Shown: positions 33,430 to 44,112, counted from the stretch's first letter. The stretch: DNA of 64,000 nt from Arion vulgaris (GCA_020796225.1 CM036758.1:29523099-29587098), one strand, 5' to 3'. The notes: generated from the letters alone by a model not told the origin. Numbers and translations are program-made.

Positions 33430-35395
33430 TATCTCTCTTTAGCCTGTTACGCCCTGGCGTTTAGGGCAGCAACAAACGTACACCATTCTTCCCTGTTCAT
33501 GGCCTTCCTCTGTATTGTGTTCCAGCTATGATTCATTTCCTTCAGCTCTTGCTCTATCGTTCTCCTCCAGGTCGTCTTGGGTCTTCCACGCTTTGCCTAC
33601 CCTCTGGAGTCCATCTCAGTGCAGTTTTCGTGTCGGAGCCAGTCTCCATGCGCATCACATGTCCAATCCATCTCCAGCGTCGTCTTCGGATGATAGTGCC
33701 CATATTCTCTTGTTGGCATCGTGCAAGCAATTCTTGATTCGAGATAGTAGTCGGCCAGTACACGCGTAAGATTTTTCGCAGACAAGTTGTATGAAAGGCG
33801 GAGAGTCTGGACATATCCTGTTCTGTCATTCTCCAGCATTCCGATCCGTACAGCAAAGTTGACAGCACACAGCTGTTATAGATACTAGTCTTGGTTCTGA
33901 TGCTGTATTGGGCAGATTTCCAGGCGGTCTGAAGGGTCATGAATGCACTGCGTGCTTTACTCAGTCTGTTTTTAATGTCAGATCCAGCGCCTCCTTCATT
34001 GCTAATAACACTTCCAAGGTATGTGAAAGCGGTTGTATCTCGGAGGGTTTTACCTTCTAGTTTGACTGGTGCTGGGGTTGCTATGTTCAGAGTCATTACT
34101 TCAGTTTTCTTGTGATTTATTTTCAGCCCAGCCATCTCACTATATTGGTTAAGGCGGCAGGTCTTTTCCTGGATATCTCTATGTGATGAGATAGAGTGCG
34201 ATGTCATCTGCAAAATCTAGGTCTTCCAGAGTGGATGTGAGCGTCCATCTAATACCTCTTGCCTTATCTTCCGTTGTTTTACGCATCACCCAATCTATGA
34301 CAGTGTTGAATAATAGGGCTGACATAACACATCCTTGTCGCACGCCTGTTTTTACTTCAAACTTTAGTTCTGAAGTTTCAACACTGCATGCAAACTTGCT
34401 GTAGCAGCTTTTTATAATATTTATAAAACACAGTGGATTCCATACCATCTTAAGATACGCCATAGACTTTCGCGGTGTATGCTATCAAAAGCCTTTTCAA
34501 AATCTACAAAGTTGATATAGAGTTTGCTTTGCCATTCTGTGCATTGTTCTATGATATTTCTAAGAGCAAATATTTGGCCTATACAGCTCCGTCCTCTGCG
34601 AAATCCTGCTTGTTCCTTTCTCAGTTTCTTATCCACAGCGTCAGTAATACGTTGTACGATGATTTTGCTTAAGATTTTACTTGGGACAGAAAGCAGTGTT
34701 ATTCCACGCCAATTATTACAATCGGCAAGGGAGCCCTTTTTGGTTATCTTGATGATGACTCCTCTGTTCCATGCATCAGGTATTATTTGGGCATTCCATA
34801 TAGTAGTAAACAAGGGTTGCAATATATTAGCTGCAAGTTCTGGGTCTATTTTGAATAGTTCTGTGTTTAAGTTATCATTCCCTGGTGCCTTGTTATTCTT
34901 AAGAGATTTAATTGCTGTAATGATCTCATCCTGGCTGGGTGTTTCAATGCCAATTTCTAACTCCTCTGTTGGTTCTGGTATGTCTGCTACTACCGTTGTA
35001 GGTGGTCTGTTTAGCAATTCTTTAAAATGCTCTGTCCATCGTACTTCTTGTTCCTTTTCCGTTGTCAATAGTATTCCATTCTTATCCTTTATGAGAGTAT
35101 TTGATCTTCTGTAATGTTTCCAGCTTATTAGCTTTGTAATTTTGTACACTGTTCCCTGATCACACTTTTTGCTGCTTCTTCTGCCTGTACTGCCAGGTCT
35201 TCAACATACATTCTTTTGTCGGCTCTAACAGCCCGTTTGATTTCTTTACTTGCGCTTTTGTACTGTTCTTGGTATCTTGCTTTCAGTCTTTCGGACTTTG
35301 CTTCTAACAATTTCTTTTAATATTCTTCGGCTGTCTATTATTTTCCATGTTGTTGGTGTTATCCATTCTTTCTTTTCTTTGTGCGGTACCCTAGA
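33430..35395 (-). mobile_element. LINE-D: 5'-truncated non-LTR retrotransposon with most of its RT domain
   Basis: The largest mobile element here. On the minus strand, in order: a linker (35128-35390; KKEWITPTTWKIIDSRR, then EIKRAVRADKRMYVEDLA), and a 242-residue frame (34421-35149) with WRGITLLS at residues 147-154, EQAGFRRGRS at 179-188 and FVDFEKAFD holding the first catalytic Asp near residue 216. A frame at 34179-34463 has GVRQGCVMS (40-48) and the catalytic FADD (84-87). A 219-residue frame (33554-34213) has LLYGSECWRMT and [12 protein letters not shown]. After one more shift the minus strand reads KEMNHSWNTIQRKAMNREEW and FVAALNARA. The endonuclease is absent and there are at least four frameshifts, so it is inactive. 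The clade (RTE-like or CR1-like) is uncertain. Confidence 0.9.
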
Positions 35396-35461
35396 CATGT
35401 CTAAACATATATTCAATCATTTTTGTATTTGAATAATCGAATCTCTCCGATTTATTCATAC

Positions 35462-35728
35462 AATGAATTTCTTCGTCTTTGAACGTTCCGTATCGAATAC
35501 TTGTTAACCACTACGTGTGATTTGTATGTGATCTGAGCCTAAGAGCGATTGCACGTTGTTCCAGTTATGCGGCTACAAGTAGGCCAGTACATTTGATTTC
35601 TGCGACGTTTTTTTATTTACTAGGTAGCTTCCAGGCCCCTACTCAGTCGTCTCTACGACATGCCTTGTATGTCGCAGTGGTACTATTCTTTGCTTCCTCT
35701 GCGGGCTCCGTAACCACACGGGCGTAAC
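35462..35728 (+). repeat. Interspersed element X, copy 4
   Basis: TTCTTCGTC, AACGTTCCGTATCGA, GTGATTTGTATGTGATCTGA, GCCTAAGAGCGATTGCACG, GGCTACAAGTAGGCC (hairpin), TTTTTATTTACTAGGTAGC, then CTACGACATGCCTTGTATG and ACCACACGGGCG. It starts about 70 bp beyond the truncated 5' end of LINE-D. Confidence 0.85.
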
Positions 35729-36109
35729 AAGAATCTGAATGCTATGTCACAAAATATGTTATTTCTTTATATGTTGCATTTCTCCATATTTATCTGAAAG
35801 TATCTTGTGGTGAAAATGGGAACTGTAGACCAGTAGTCATGTCTAGCATTTGTTACTAGAATAGATTATCAACAGCTATATTAAATGTACAAATTGACAA
35901 TTGTAACAACAGTAGTGTCTAGCATATGCCCGTTATTTGACTGAATTTAAAATTTTAAAAAATATTTGAGCTGTCAGAATTAATACTTAAACTGAATTAT
36001 TTAAATTTATTCTGCATCATCTCAATCAATAATGCGCGTTCCACCTTGAACGTTAGCTGTAATAGCTCTGAAACAAGTTATGTATCTTCCCATTACAGTA
36101 CACTCTACC
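35729..36109. other. Unassigned AT-rich sequence
   Basis: No motif or repeat recognised. Confidence 0.35.
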
Positions 36110-36280
36110 AGGTATTGCCTGATCACCTCCTACAGTTCCACCCTCAATTGTATTTCTGTCTGTTGATATCCTGTCTTCTACCTTCTATTTTAAGAAGGTC
36201 TTTATCAAAATATCATCTCTCTTAATGTGATCAAAATATCTCACTTATCTCATTCCTATCTTCCTGGGCCGTTCTATTTA
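36110..36280 (-). mobile_element. LINE fragment interrupted by the 26-bp array
   Basis: The minus strand reads IRYFDHIKRDDILIKTFLK, then (stop) KVEDRISTDRNTIEGGTVG, a typical LINE C-terminal FGHI.R block. Related sequence (ATGTGATCAAAATATCT then ACTTATCTCATTCCTA) appears again at 36495-36530 beyond the array. Confidence 0.55.
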
Positions 36281-36515
36281 TCATATTTCTTAATGTGACC
36301 AAAATATCATATTTCTTAATGTGACCAAAATATCATCTCTTAATGTGACCAAAATATCATCTCTCCTAATGTGACCAAAATATCATCTCTCCTAATGTGA
36401 CCAAAATATCATCTCTCCTAATGTGACCAAAATATCATCTCTCCAAATGGACCAAAATATCATATTTCTTAATGTGACCAAAATATGATATCTCTTAATG
36501 TGATCAAAATATCTT
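36225..36515. repeat. 26-bp minisatellite derived from LINE coding sequence, about 11 copies
   Basis: The unit is ATCTCTCCTAATGTGACCAA then AATATC. Its complement is the LINE segment coding Y-F-(D/G)-H-I-(K/R)-R-D in the fragment at 36110. Flanking LINE sequence is present on both sides, so the array expanded inside it. Confidence 0.85.
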
Positions 36516-36738
36516 ACTTATCTCATTCCTAGCTCCCTGAGCAGTTCTATTTTGACTTCTAATTATTGCTTCAATTATTCTCTATCTGTTTGCTCATTGG
36601 TCAAGTTTCTGGTGACATGCCCTCAATTGAGATTGTTTTGTGAATAGTTTCTGTCTTCATGGTTTCTGTCTGTTGACACAAGTTCAAAGTTTGCAGGACC
36701 CTCTATCTGTAGACACCAGATACACACTAAATGTACAT

Positions 36739-36762
36739 ATTTTTTTGTTTAAACAAAAAAAT
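36739..36762. repeat. 24-bp perfect palindrome centred on GTTTAAAC
   Basis: A T7 run, GTTTAAAC, then an A7 run, with one more matching pair outside. Both halves are perfectly complementary. No function is assigned. Confidence 0.9.
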
Positions 36763-36881
36763 GATTTGTTTCATTAATTGGTTTTTTTTTCAGCTCTTAA
36801 AATAAAAACAGAACAGTCGGATTATCCGAAGTTTGGATTATCCGAGAACCACATTAACCAAAGGTAGGATGACCTGTTTGT

Positions 36882-36898
36882 GTGTGTGTGTGTGTGTG
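36882..36898. repeat. (GT)n microsatellite
   Basis: Short GTGTGTGTGTGTGTGTG run. Confidence 0.9.
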
Positions 36899-36951
36899 GA
36901 AATTTGTTTTACAATTTAATGAACATCTTAACACACCCACACTGATCTTCA

Positions 36952-37185
36952 GTGTATCATGTTGACATGTCAAGTTGAAAGATCACTTTCATGATTTATG
37001 CCTTCTTTAGTTTATCATGTTGACATGTCAAGTTGAAAGATCACTTTCATGATTTATGCCTTCTTCAGTTTATCATGTTGACATGTCAAGTTGAAAGATC
37101 ACTTTCATGATTTATGCCTTCTTTAGTTTATCATGTTGACATGTCAAGTTGAAAGATCACTTTCATGATTTATGCCTTCTTTATC
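36952..37185. repeat. 58-bp minisatellite, 4 copies
   Basis: The palindrome TGACATGTCA marks each unit at 36963, 37021, 37079 and 37137, an exact 58-bp step. Copies are almost identical. Confidence 0.96.
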
Positions 37186-37204
37186 TGCCTATTTATATTT
37201 ATTC

Positions 37205-37487
37205 ATGTCTACGCCCGTATGGTGACGGAGGCAGCAAGGTAAGCAAAGAAAAGTGCTGATGCGACCAACAAGGCATGTTGTAAGAGATGACTGATGAAGG
37301 ACCTAGGATGCTACCTCGTAAATAAAAAGTATCGCAGAAATCGAAGTGCTGACCTACTTGTAGCTTCATAACTGGCACAACGTACAATCGCTGGTAGGCT
37401 CAGATCACATACAAAACCCACAGATTGTTTAACAAGTGGTCGATGTGAAGAGTTAGAAGAATAAGATAAAGAAGAAGAAGAAGAATT
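37205..37487 (-). repeat. Interspersed element X, copy 5
   Basis: CGCCCGTATGGTGACGG, then AAGGCATGTTGTAAGAG, GTAAATAAAAAGTATCGCAG, CCTACTTGTAG, GGCACAACGTACAATCGCT, GGCTCAGATCACATACAAA, GTGGTCGAT and (GAA)n at the right end. It lies 20 bp after the 58-bp array. Confidence 0.85.
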
Positions 37488-37756
37488 CATGTCTATTTTC
37501 ACATCATATAATCTCCAAACAAGTATCTGCAATTGTTATGTTATCATTTGTGTACAAGTGTGTTGACCTAGACACGAAATAACATTTATTTCGAAAAGTG
37601 TCATATATGGTGAGAGAACAGACAAGCCAGCATGAATGAGAGTGTTAAGTACAAATATATCCCAAGAGGCAAATTACGACTGCGAGACTTGAACATTTAA
37701 CATATCGGTTGAAAACACACAATAGTGTATTCGAATACAAGTGTTAACAAGAATAT

Positions 37757-38137
37757 CTTCTTCAAACGCTCCATATCGATCTTTTGTTAACCACTCTTTG
37801 TGATTTGTATGTGATATTTCGACTACGCACCGGACACTGCAGACTCAACAAACAGTTATATAGACTAGGAATAAGTCAAACAGCTCTCTGTCAATGTCAG
37901 CAGGCGGAACAGACACTGGGGCATATCCTGCAAGACTGTCCTCTCCTGGGGAGCTGAGAAGCAACATGTGGTCACACCCAATCGACCTGAAAACTAAGCT
38001 TTGGGGAAACCTGACAGACCTGAAGCTGACTGCCCAGTTTTTGGTTCACAGTACAGTAAACGCATGACCAGAGATCGCTGAAGAAATAATCCAGGCCCAA
38101 GAGCGATTGTACGTTGTGCCAGTTATGCACCTACATG
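37757..38137 (+). repeat. Interspersed element X, copy 9, interrupted by a LINE-F segment
   Basis: The left part (TTCTTCAAACGCTCCATATC to GTGATTTGTATGTGAT) stops at about 37817. The right part resumes at about 38097 with AAGAGCGATTGTACGTTGTG and CCAGTTATGCACCTACA. Only CTGAGCCT is missing at the junction, and LINE coding sequence (37818-38096) fills the gap. The element is then cut short at the hairpin, where LINE-H sequence begins. Confidence 0.75.
37818..38096 (+). mobile_element. LINE-F fragment: post-RNase H C-terminal region, inside element X
   Basis: The plus strand reads FRLRTGHCRLNKQLYRLGIS, ALCQCQQAEQTLGHILQDCP, then after shifts WGNLTDLKLTAQFLVHST. The H.L..(Y/H)..G(I)..C.C...(E)...H.L..CP pattern is the zinc-knuckle-like tail after RNase H in many LINE ORF2 proteins. 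It is related to 55905-56510. Confidence 0.75.
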
Positions 38138-38412
38138 AAAGCGGGCAGAAGCATGGACAGAGCCGATATCATAAATGTGGTACGCTCTCATTTGTGTGAC
38201 ACGAGCGAGTCTCATACACTGGAACGAGTTCGAGAATTAGGCATTACATTTGGACATGCCAGACAGTGTTGTCTTCGTGGTAGAGAAGAAGATATACTAA
38301 TCAGCTTCGTGGGTACTATGAGCAAATGGACTTTGGGATGGCTGCTGTATCGGAGGACGGAGCACAATGGGAATGCCAATGTGTCATAACGTCGATCATA
38401 ACATAACATAAC
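38110..38412 (+). mobile_element. LINE-H 3' end with (ATAAC)n tail
   Basis: The plus frame 38114-38389 reads DRADIINVVRSHLCDTSESH, TLERVRELGITFGHARQ, GTMSKWTLGWLLYRRTEH and stops; CATAACATAACATAACAT follows as a repetitive LINE-type tail. The fragment at 55605-55915 links this ORF end to an RNase H domain, showing the family is a LINE. A second 3' end lies at 48245-48495. Confidence 0.75.
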
Positions 38413-38569
38413 ATATTGCAGTGTTACTTATTCTTTTGCTCTGTGAGTCCCAGAAACACACAGGCAGTTTAAAGAATAAAAAGATAGATCCAGTAAATAA
38501 CTCAGAAATAACAAACATTAAATAAAAGTTGATGAAAAAACATAGAATTTAAAATGTATATTGTCAACA

Positions 38570-39320
38570 AAAAAGTGAAAAGAAGTACAAGAATTAGTGG
38601 ACCAATTGGACAGAACTAGCAAGGAATATGGATTAGAAATTAACATACAGAAAACAATTACTATGGTAATCAACAAGAAAATGGAGAAACTTAAAATGAA
38701 TATAAAATATATGGAGAATTACTACATCAAGTAAAAGTTTCTTATATCTTGGTCAGATGATAACAGATGATGGCAGATGTATAACAGAAATTAAAAAGAG
38801 AATAAGAATGGCCAGGATAATTTCATATATGAAAAAAGTTAACCTGACATCCAAACAAATTACAAACAGGCTAAAAATGAGAATGATCAAATGCTATATA
38901 TATCCTATATTAATGTATGGCTGGGAAACATGGACAATGAACAAGCAGTTAGAAGACAGAATTGATGCATTTGAGATGGGATATAAGAAGAATAGCAGAT
39001 TTCATGGACAGAAAACAGACAAATAAACACGTTTTGGAAACAAAGAAGAAACAATTTTAAGAGAAATAAAATTCAGACAAATAAAGTATTTTGGGCACAA
39101 AAAAAGACATGACACCATGATAAAACATTTACTAGAGGGAAAGTTGAGAGGGGAAGAGCAAGAGGAAGACTGAGAGATAAGTGGGAGGAAACTTTAAGAA
39201 ATGGACAGGTTACAGTCTGGCAGTGTGCAACACAAGCGAAAGACGGAGGATACTGAGATTCATTGCAGCCAACCTTCGATGTGGAGACGGCACTGATGAT
39301 GATGATAATAATTGTCAATA
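38570..39320 (+). mobile_element. LINE-E fragment: RT thumb and C-terminus with (GAT)n tail
   Basis: Plus frames read ELVDQLDRTSKEYGLEINIQ and KTITMVINKKMEKL. After a shift comes the 89-residue frame 38757-39026 with TDDGRCITEIKKRIRMAR, YIYPILMYGWETWTM and RIDAFEM. Further frames read RQIKYFGHKKRHDTMIKH and GKVRGRARGRLRDKWEE. It ends in GATGATGATGATAATAAT. The FADD catalytic motif is just outside the preserved part. Confidence 0.8.
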
Positions 39321-39359
39321 AATAACGATATATGTTATGTGGGTTTCAACAAGATACTA

Positions 39360-39560
39360 ATTCATAAGAGTACTTCAGAGAAGACCGAGGGAAAGAGAAA
39401 ATACAATTTAAAGATGGATATAGGAATTTGTAGATAACATGCACATACAACAACACAGGTTGTATGATTTATCAGTCATGTATGCACATTTTACTGGAAT
39501 GTTAAGGTGGCAATGTTCTGCTCAGTACACGCTACTGGATGATGATGATGATGATGATAA
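39360..39560 (+). mobile_element. LINE-B 3' end remnant
   Basis: The terminal codons read WNVKVAMFCSVHATG before stops, matching the NVATFYSGQAIG end at 56570 and the FCSGQAI end at 20200, followed by a (GAT)n tract at 39537-39560. Upstream of about 39450 homology fades. Confidence 0.5.
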
Positions 39561-39884
39561 CTGTGAGAACTTAGTTTAAATAAATGACTTATTTATTTAA
39601 GCTGTTTATATTTCAGATGAGTGTACATATTCTGTTATAGTTCAAATTTCATTTAATATCAACATTTTCTGAATGAATAGTTTCATAAGTCAGAATGCGT
39701 TAAGATAACTTGATTTCATGTGAACATGAAAAACATTCATGGTGTAGTCTGCGGCACGTGGCCAAACGGGGCCGACAAATTTGCGCATTATGCGGCATTT
39801 ATTAGTTAACGTGTCTAGAAAGGGTTAGTGTTAAATTATAACGATAACATTTAATAGTCATGATGGTAGATCGAGATACATGTA

Positions 39885-39900
39885 CATGTATAACTATCAA

Positions 39901-39931
<31 letters not shown>

Positions 39932-40060
39932 CATGAACATGTATAACTATCAAACAGAGAGAGAGAGAGAGAGAGAGAGTTCCATGAACATGTATAACTA
40001 TCAAACAAAGAGAGAGAAGAGAGAGAGAGAGAGAGAGTTCCATGAACATGTATAGCATAA
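39885..40060. repeat. 51-58-bp repeat with internal (GA)n, 3-4 copies
   Basis: CATGTATAACTATCAAACA then a (GA)n block then GTTCCATGAA repeats at 39885, 39938, 39989 and 40047. Period changes (53, 51, 58) come from the number of GA units. Confidence 0.93.
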
Positions 40061-40314
40061 ACAGACGTGCAGGAGTTCGTGATTTATTCTTTCTGTGTTG
40101 CGACAAATTCCATTCTGACAGCGCATATTAATTTGGTCTGGCAGATTCAATAACAATCACAGACAGAAATATATATAAATCATAATCTAATAAGACAGAA
40201 GAATGACTATATCAGTAGCGTGTCACCAGCAGAGATAGAAACATGAACATGATAGCAATAAACAGACTTGCATATATGTTCATGTAGCAAACTAGCGGCT
40301 GTCTTTTGAGAATG

Positions 40315-40940
40315 TCACCTACGATAAGCCAAAGTTAAAATTGATGTTGGAGAATGTCAACACTACGATAACCAAAGTTAAAATTGATGTTGTGAAATTC
40401 AACACTACGATAACAAAGTTAAAATTGATGTGTGAGAATGTCAACATACGATAACAAAGACAAATTGATTTGTGAGAATGTCAACACTACGATAACCAAG
40501 AAATGATGGTGAGAATGTCAAACTACGATAACAAGACAAAATTGATGTTGTGAGAATGTCAACACTACGATAACTAAAGACAAAATTGATGTTGTGAGAA
40601 TGTCAACACTACGATAACCAAAGTTAAAATTGATGTTGTGAGAATGTCAACACTACGATAACTAAAGACAAAATTGATGTTGTGAGAATGTCAACACTAC
40701 GATAACTAAAGACAAAATTGATGTTGTGAGAATGTCAACACTACGATACAAATAAAGATTCAAAATTGATGATTGTGAGAATGTCAACACTACGATAACC
40801 AAAGTTAAAATTGATGTTGTGAGAATGTCAACACTACGATAACAAATCAAATTATGTTGTGAGAATAACATAGATACTAAAGAAAATTGATGTGAGAATG
40901 TCAACACTACGATAACTAAAGTCAAAATTGATGTTGTCTA
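40315..40940. repeat. 44-bp minisatellite, about 14 copies, indel-rich
   Basis: The unit is GAGAATGTCAACACTACGAT then AACTAAAGACAAAATTGATG and TTGT. Several units (40390-40545 and 40745-40900) have scattered one-base deletions, while those at 40560-40740 are clean. Confidence 0.93.
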
Positions 40941-41036
40941 TTTAAATAACATTTGGAAATCTTTCCACCATAACACAGAAACTAATTGAATGGTGTTTAA
41001 TAAGAGCTGTGTCATTTAAAAATAAGAAACAGACAA

Positions 41037-41162
41037 GATCGTTCAGAAAGCAATGGCAAACTACTGAGTGTATAAGTGGTGCCTAGATCATCAACGACTC
41101 GGTTGTTGTCGGTCATTTACTATGGTTGGTGGCAACGTCTTGTAAAGGATATGCCAAAATGT
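41037..41162 (+). mobile_element. SINE-3, 3' portion
   Basis: CGTTCAGAAAGCAATGGCAA, CTACTGAGTGTATAAGTGG, then CTTGTAAAGGATATGCCA. It matches the 3' halves at 19144 and 19985, with the tRNA-like head missing, and has a fuller middle (GGTTGTTGTCGGTCATTTAC) than copy 2. Confidence 0.7.
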
Positions 41163-41358
41163 TCATTTCAACATACTAGATTAAATATTACAATACAATT
41201 GTTATATATTTCGTACATAACAACTCCCAGACAAGATTCAATAGTACAATACATTTGTTGTATGTTTATGAATTTATCGTCTGATTCTATATATTCTGTG
41301 CCGTGTAAGAAATTAAATTCTTCACTTCTCTGGTATCCTTTGCTTGACAAAGACCTTT

Positions 41359-41430
41359 TGGTTGAAACGTTGATGTGTATCGTTATTGTTTTTGTATTTT
41401 GTAAAACTACAGTACTTTGTTTTTACGTGT
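41359..41430 (+). repeat. Interspersed repeat Y, copy 2
   Basis: GAAACGTTGATGTGTATCG, TTGTTTTTGTATTTTG, CTACAGTACTTTGTT and ACGTGTATCGACATT align with 32888-32964. The 58-bp array follows directly. Confidence 0.7.
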
Positions 41431-43300
41431 ATCGACATTCAAATAGTTGTCTGCACTTCCTTCGTCGATGTTTTACTTGTTTCACATTGTTACATATTGT
41501 GCAATCTTCCCTTCAATCGATGTTTTTACTTGTTTCAACATTGTTACATAGTTGTACTGCAATCTTCCCTTCTGTCGATGTTTTTACTTGTTTCGACATT
41601 GCTACATAGTTTTACTGCAATCTTCCCTTCTGTCTATGTTTTTACTTGTTTCAACATTGCTACATAGTTTTACTCAATCTTCCTTCTGTTGATGTTTTTA
41701 CTTGTTCTTCCTTAATCGATTTTATATTTCGACACTGCTAGTGGTTTTACTACAATCTTCCTTCTGTCGATGTTTTTACTTGTTTCGACATGCTACATAG
41801 TTTTACTGCAATCTTGCCTTCAATCGATGTTTTTACTTGTTTCGACATTGCTACATAGTTTTACTTCAATCTTCCCTTCTGTCGATGTTTTTACTTGTTT
41901 CGACAATGCTACATAGTTTTACTGCAATCTTCCCTTCTGTCTATGTTTTTACTTGTTTCGACATTGCTACATAGTTTTACGACAATCTTCCCTGCAATCG
42001 ATGTTTTACTTGTTTCGACATTGCTACATAGTTTTACTACAATCTTCCTTCATCGATGTTTTTACTTGTTTCAACATTGCTATTTAGTTTTACTGCAATC
42101 TTCCTTCGTGTCGATGTTTTTACTTCGACATTTCATATTTTACTTCAATCTTCCTGTGCGATGTTTTACTTGTTTCAACATCTAATCTTTACTGCATCTT
42201 CCTTCAATCGATGTTTTTACTTGTTTCGACATTGCTCCATAGTTTTACTGCAATCTTCCCTTCAATCGATGTTTTACTTGTTCGACATTGCTACATAGTT
42301 TTACTGCAATCTTCCTTCAATCGATGTTTTTACTTGTTTCGACATTGCTACATAGTTTTACTACAATCGTCCCTTGTGTCGATGTTTTTACTTGTTTCGA
42401 CATTGCTACATAGTTTTACTACAATCTTCCTTTCTGTCGATGTTTTTACTTGTTCGACATTGCTACTATTTACGCAATTCCCTTCAATCGATGTTTTACT
42501 TGTTTCGACATTGCTACATAGTTTTACTGCAATCTTCCCTTCAATCGACGTTTTTACTTGTTTCGACATTGCTACATAGTTTTACTGCAATCTTTCCTTC
42601 AATCGATGTTTTTACTTGTTTCGACATTGCTACATAGTTTTACTACAATCTTCCCTTCAATCGATGTTTTTACTTGTTTCGACATTGCTACATAGTTTTA
42701 CTGCAATCTTCCCTTCATCGAGTTTTTACTTGTTTCGACATTGCTACATAGTTTTACTCAATCTTCCTTCAATCGATGTTTTTACTTGTTTCGACATTGC
42801 TACATAGTTTTACTGCAATCTTCCCTTCAATCGATGTTTTTACTTGTTTCGACATTGCTACATAGTTTTACTACAATCTTCCCTTCAATCGATGTTTTTA
42901 CTTGTTTCGACATTGCTACATAGTTTTACTACAATCTTCCCTTCAATCGATGTTTTTACTTGTTTCGACATTGCTACATAGTTTTACTGCAATCTTCCCT
43001 TCAATCGATGTTTTTACTTGTTTCGACATTGCTACATAGTTTTACTGCAATCTTCCCTTCAATCGATGTTTTTACTTGTTTCGACATTGCTACATAGTTT
43101 TACTACAATCTTCCAATCAATCGATGTTTTTACTTGTTTCGACATTGCTACATAGTTTTACTGCAATCTTCCCTTCAATCGATGTTTTTACTTGTTTCGA
43201 CATTGCTACATAGTTTTACTGCAATCTTCCCTTCAATCGACGTTTTTACTTGTTTCGACATTGCTACATAGTTTTACTGCAATCTTCCCTTGTGTCGAAA
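41430..43300. repeat. 58-bp satellite array, about 31 copies
   Basis: The unit is CAATCGATGTTTTTACTTGT then TTCGACATTGCTACATAGTT and TTACTGCAATCTTCCCTT. The right half (42480-43300) is regular. The left part (41660-42480) has many short deletions. Its TACTTGTTTCGACATT..CTACATAGTTTTA segment aligns with the end of repeat Y. Phenylalanine/leucine-rich frames are artefacts. Confidence 0.97.
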
Positions 43301-43703
43301 ATACATTTGTTGTATATTTTATCTGTACCAACATTCAAACAAGATTAAATAATCAGATTACTGTAAGCGTATTATTACTTGGATATGATTGAGTAAATCC
43401 TTTAATTACTTATTCAATCTCTCAAATTATCTTTTCTGACAACTTGTCCACTTCATCACCACCTTCATTGTCTCATTATATCATCGTTTTTGTTTAGCTT
43501 TCATTGATTGCTTCATTCTACTTGATCTCAGCTTAATTTGCCTGTTTACAGATTCTAGCCTCCCACTCTTTTCCTTATATTGTTATGCTTTTATATAATA
43601 ATATCTCCCACATGTCCTTCATTTATTACTTTGTCTTTCCAATCGCTATTCTCCCACCTACCCACCATATTGTTCTCACACTCATATTCTAGTTCTCCAC
43701 CCG
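43301..43703. other. Unassigned AT-rich sequence
   Basis: No coding motif or repeat found. Confidence 0.35.
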
Positions 43704-44112
43704 AGGAGTCTCTGTGACGTAGAGTTTAGGTGCTCGTCTCTCGTGCCAAAGGTACCAGGTTCCATCCCTCGTGGAGCCATCTGGAGATTTTTCAAGAGAT
43801 TCCTGAACTCAGTGTAGGTGAGATCGAGCTCCTAGTCCTATCGGAGACAGACGATGAAACGTTGGTCTCTTGTTCAATTTGAGCACGTAAAAGAACCATT
43901 GGCAGTTAAAAATCGAGAATAGCAGGCTGGAAAGCCGCTGCCCTGGCGAAAATTCATTGGAAAAGATTACAAATAAGTTTCCTACAAAAATAACATCGGA
44001 GACCCTTGCTGGTGCTACGGAATTCGTGCACGGCAGTTGAAATCTCCCTGTGTAAGAAAGAGAACAAAACACACATGGTTACTCACGGAAGTGGAACGAT
44101 GATGGTTCTATT
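43704..44112 (+). mobile_element. SINE-2, tRNA-headed, about 410 bp
   Basis: The tRNA-like head GAGTCTCTGTGACGTAGAG has B box GGTTCCATCCC at about 43758-43768. The body contains GAGCACGTAAAAGAACCATT and GGCA, and the 3' part reads GTGCTACGGAATTCGTGCAC and GTGTAAGAAAGAGAACAAAA. That 3' part is clearly homologous to the unit of the 70-bp array at 57895-59085. Confidence 0.75.

Noticed and set aside
34524..35114. 196-residue plus-strand frame
   Set aside because: Antisense shadow of the LINE-D reverse transcriptase on the minus strand.
36815..36865. pogo/Tigger terminus from GGATTATCCGAAGTTTGGATT
   Set aside because: Only a short TTATCCGA duplication is visible; no paired inverted end or TA duplication was found.
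43704..43780. tRNA gene
   Set aside because: Same reasoning: only the B box is convincing and the sequence continues into a SINE body.
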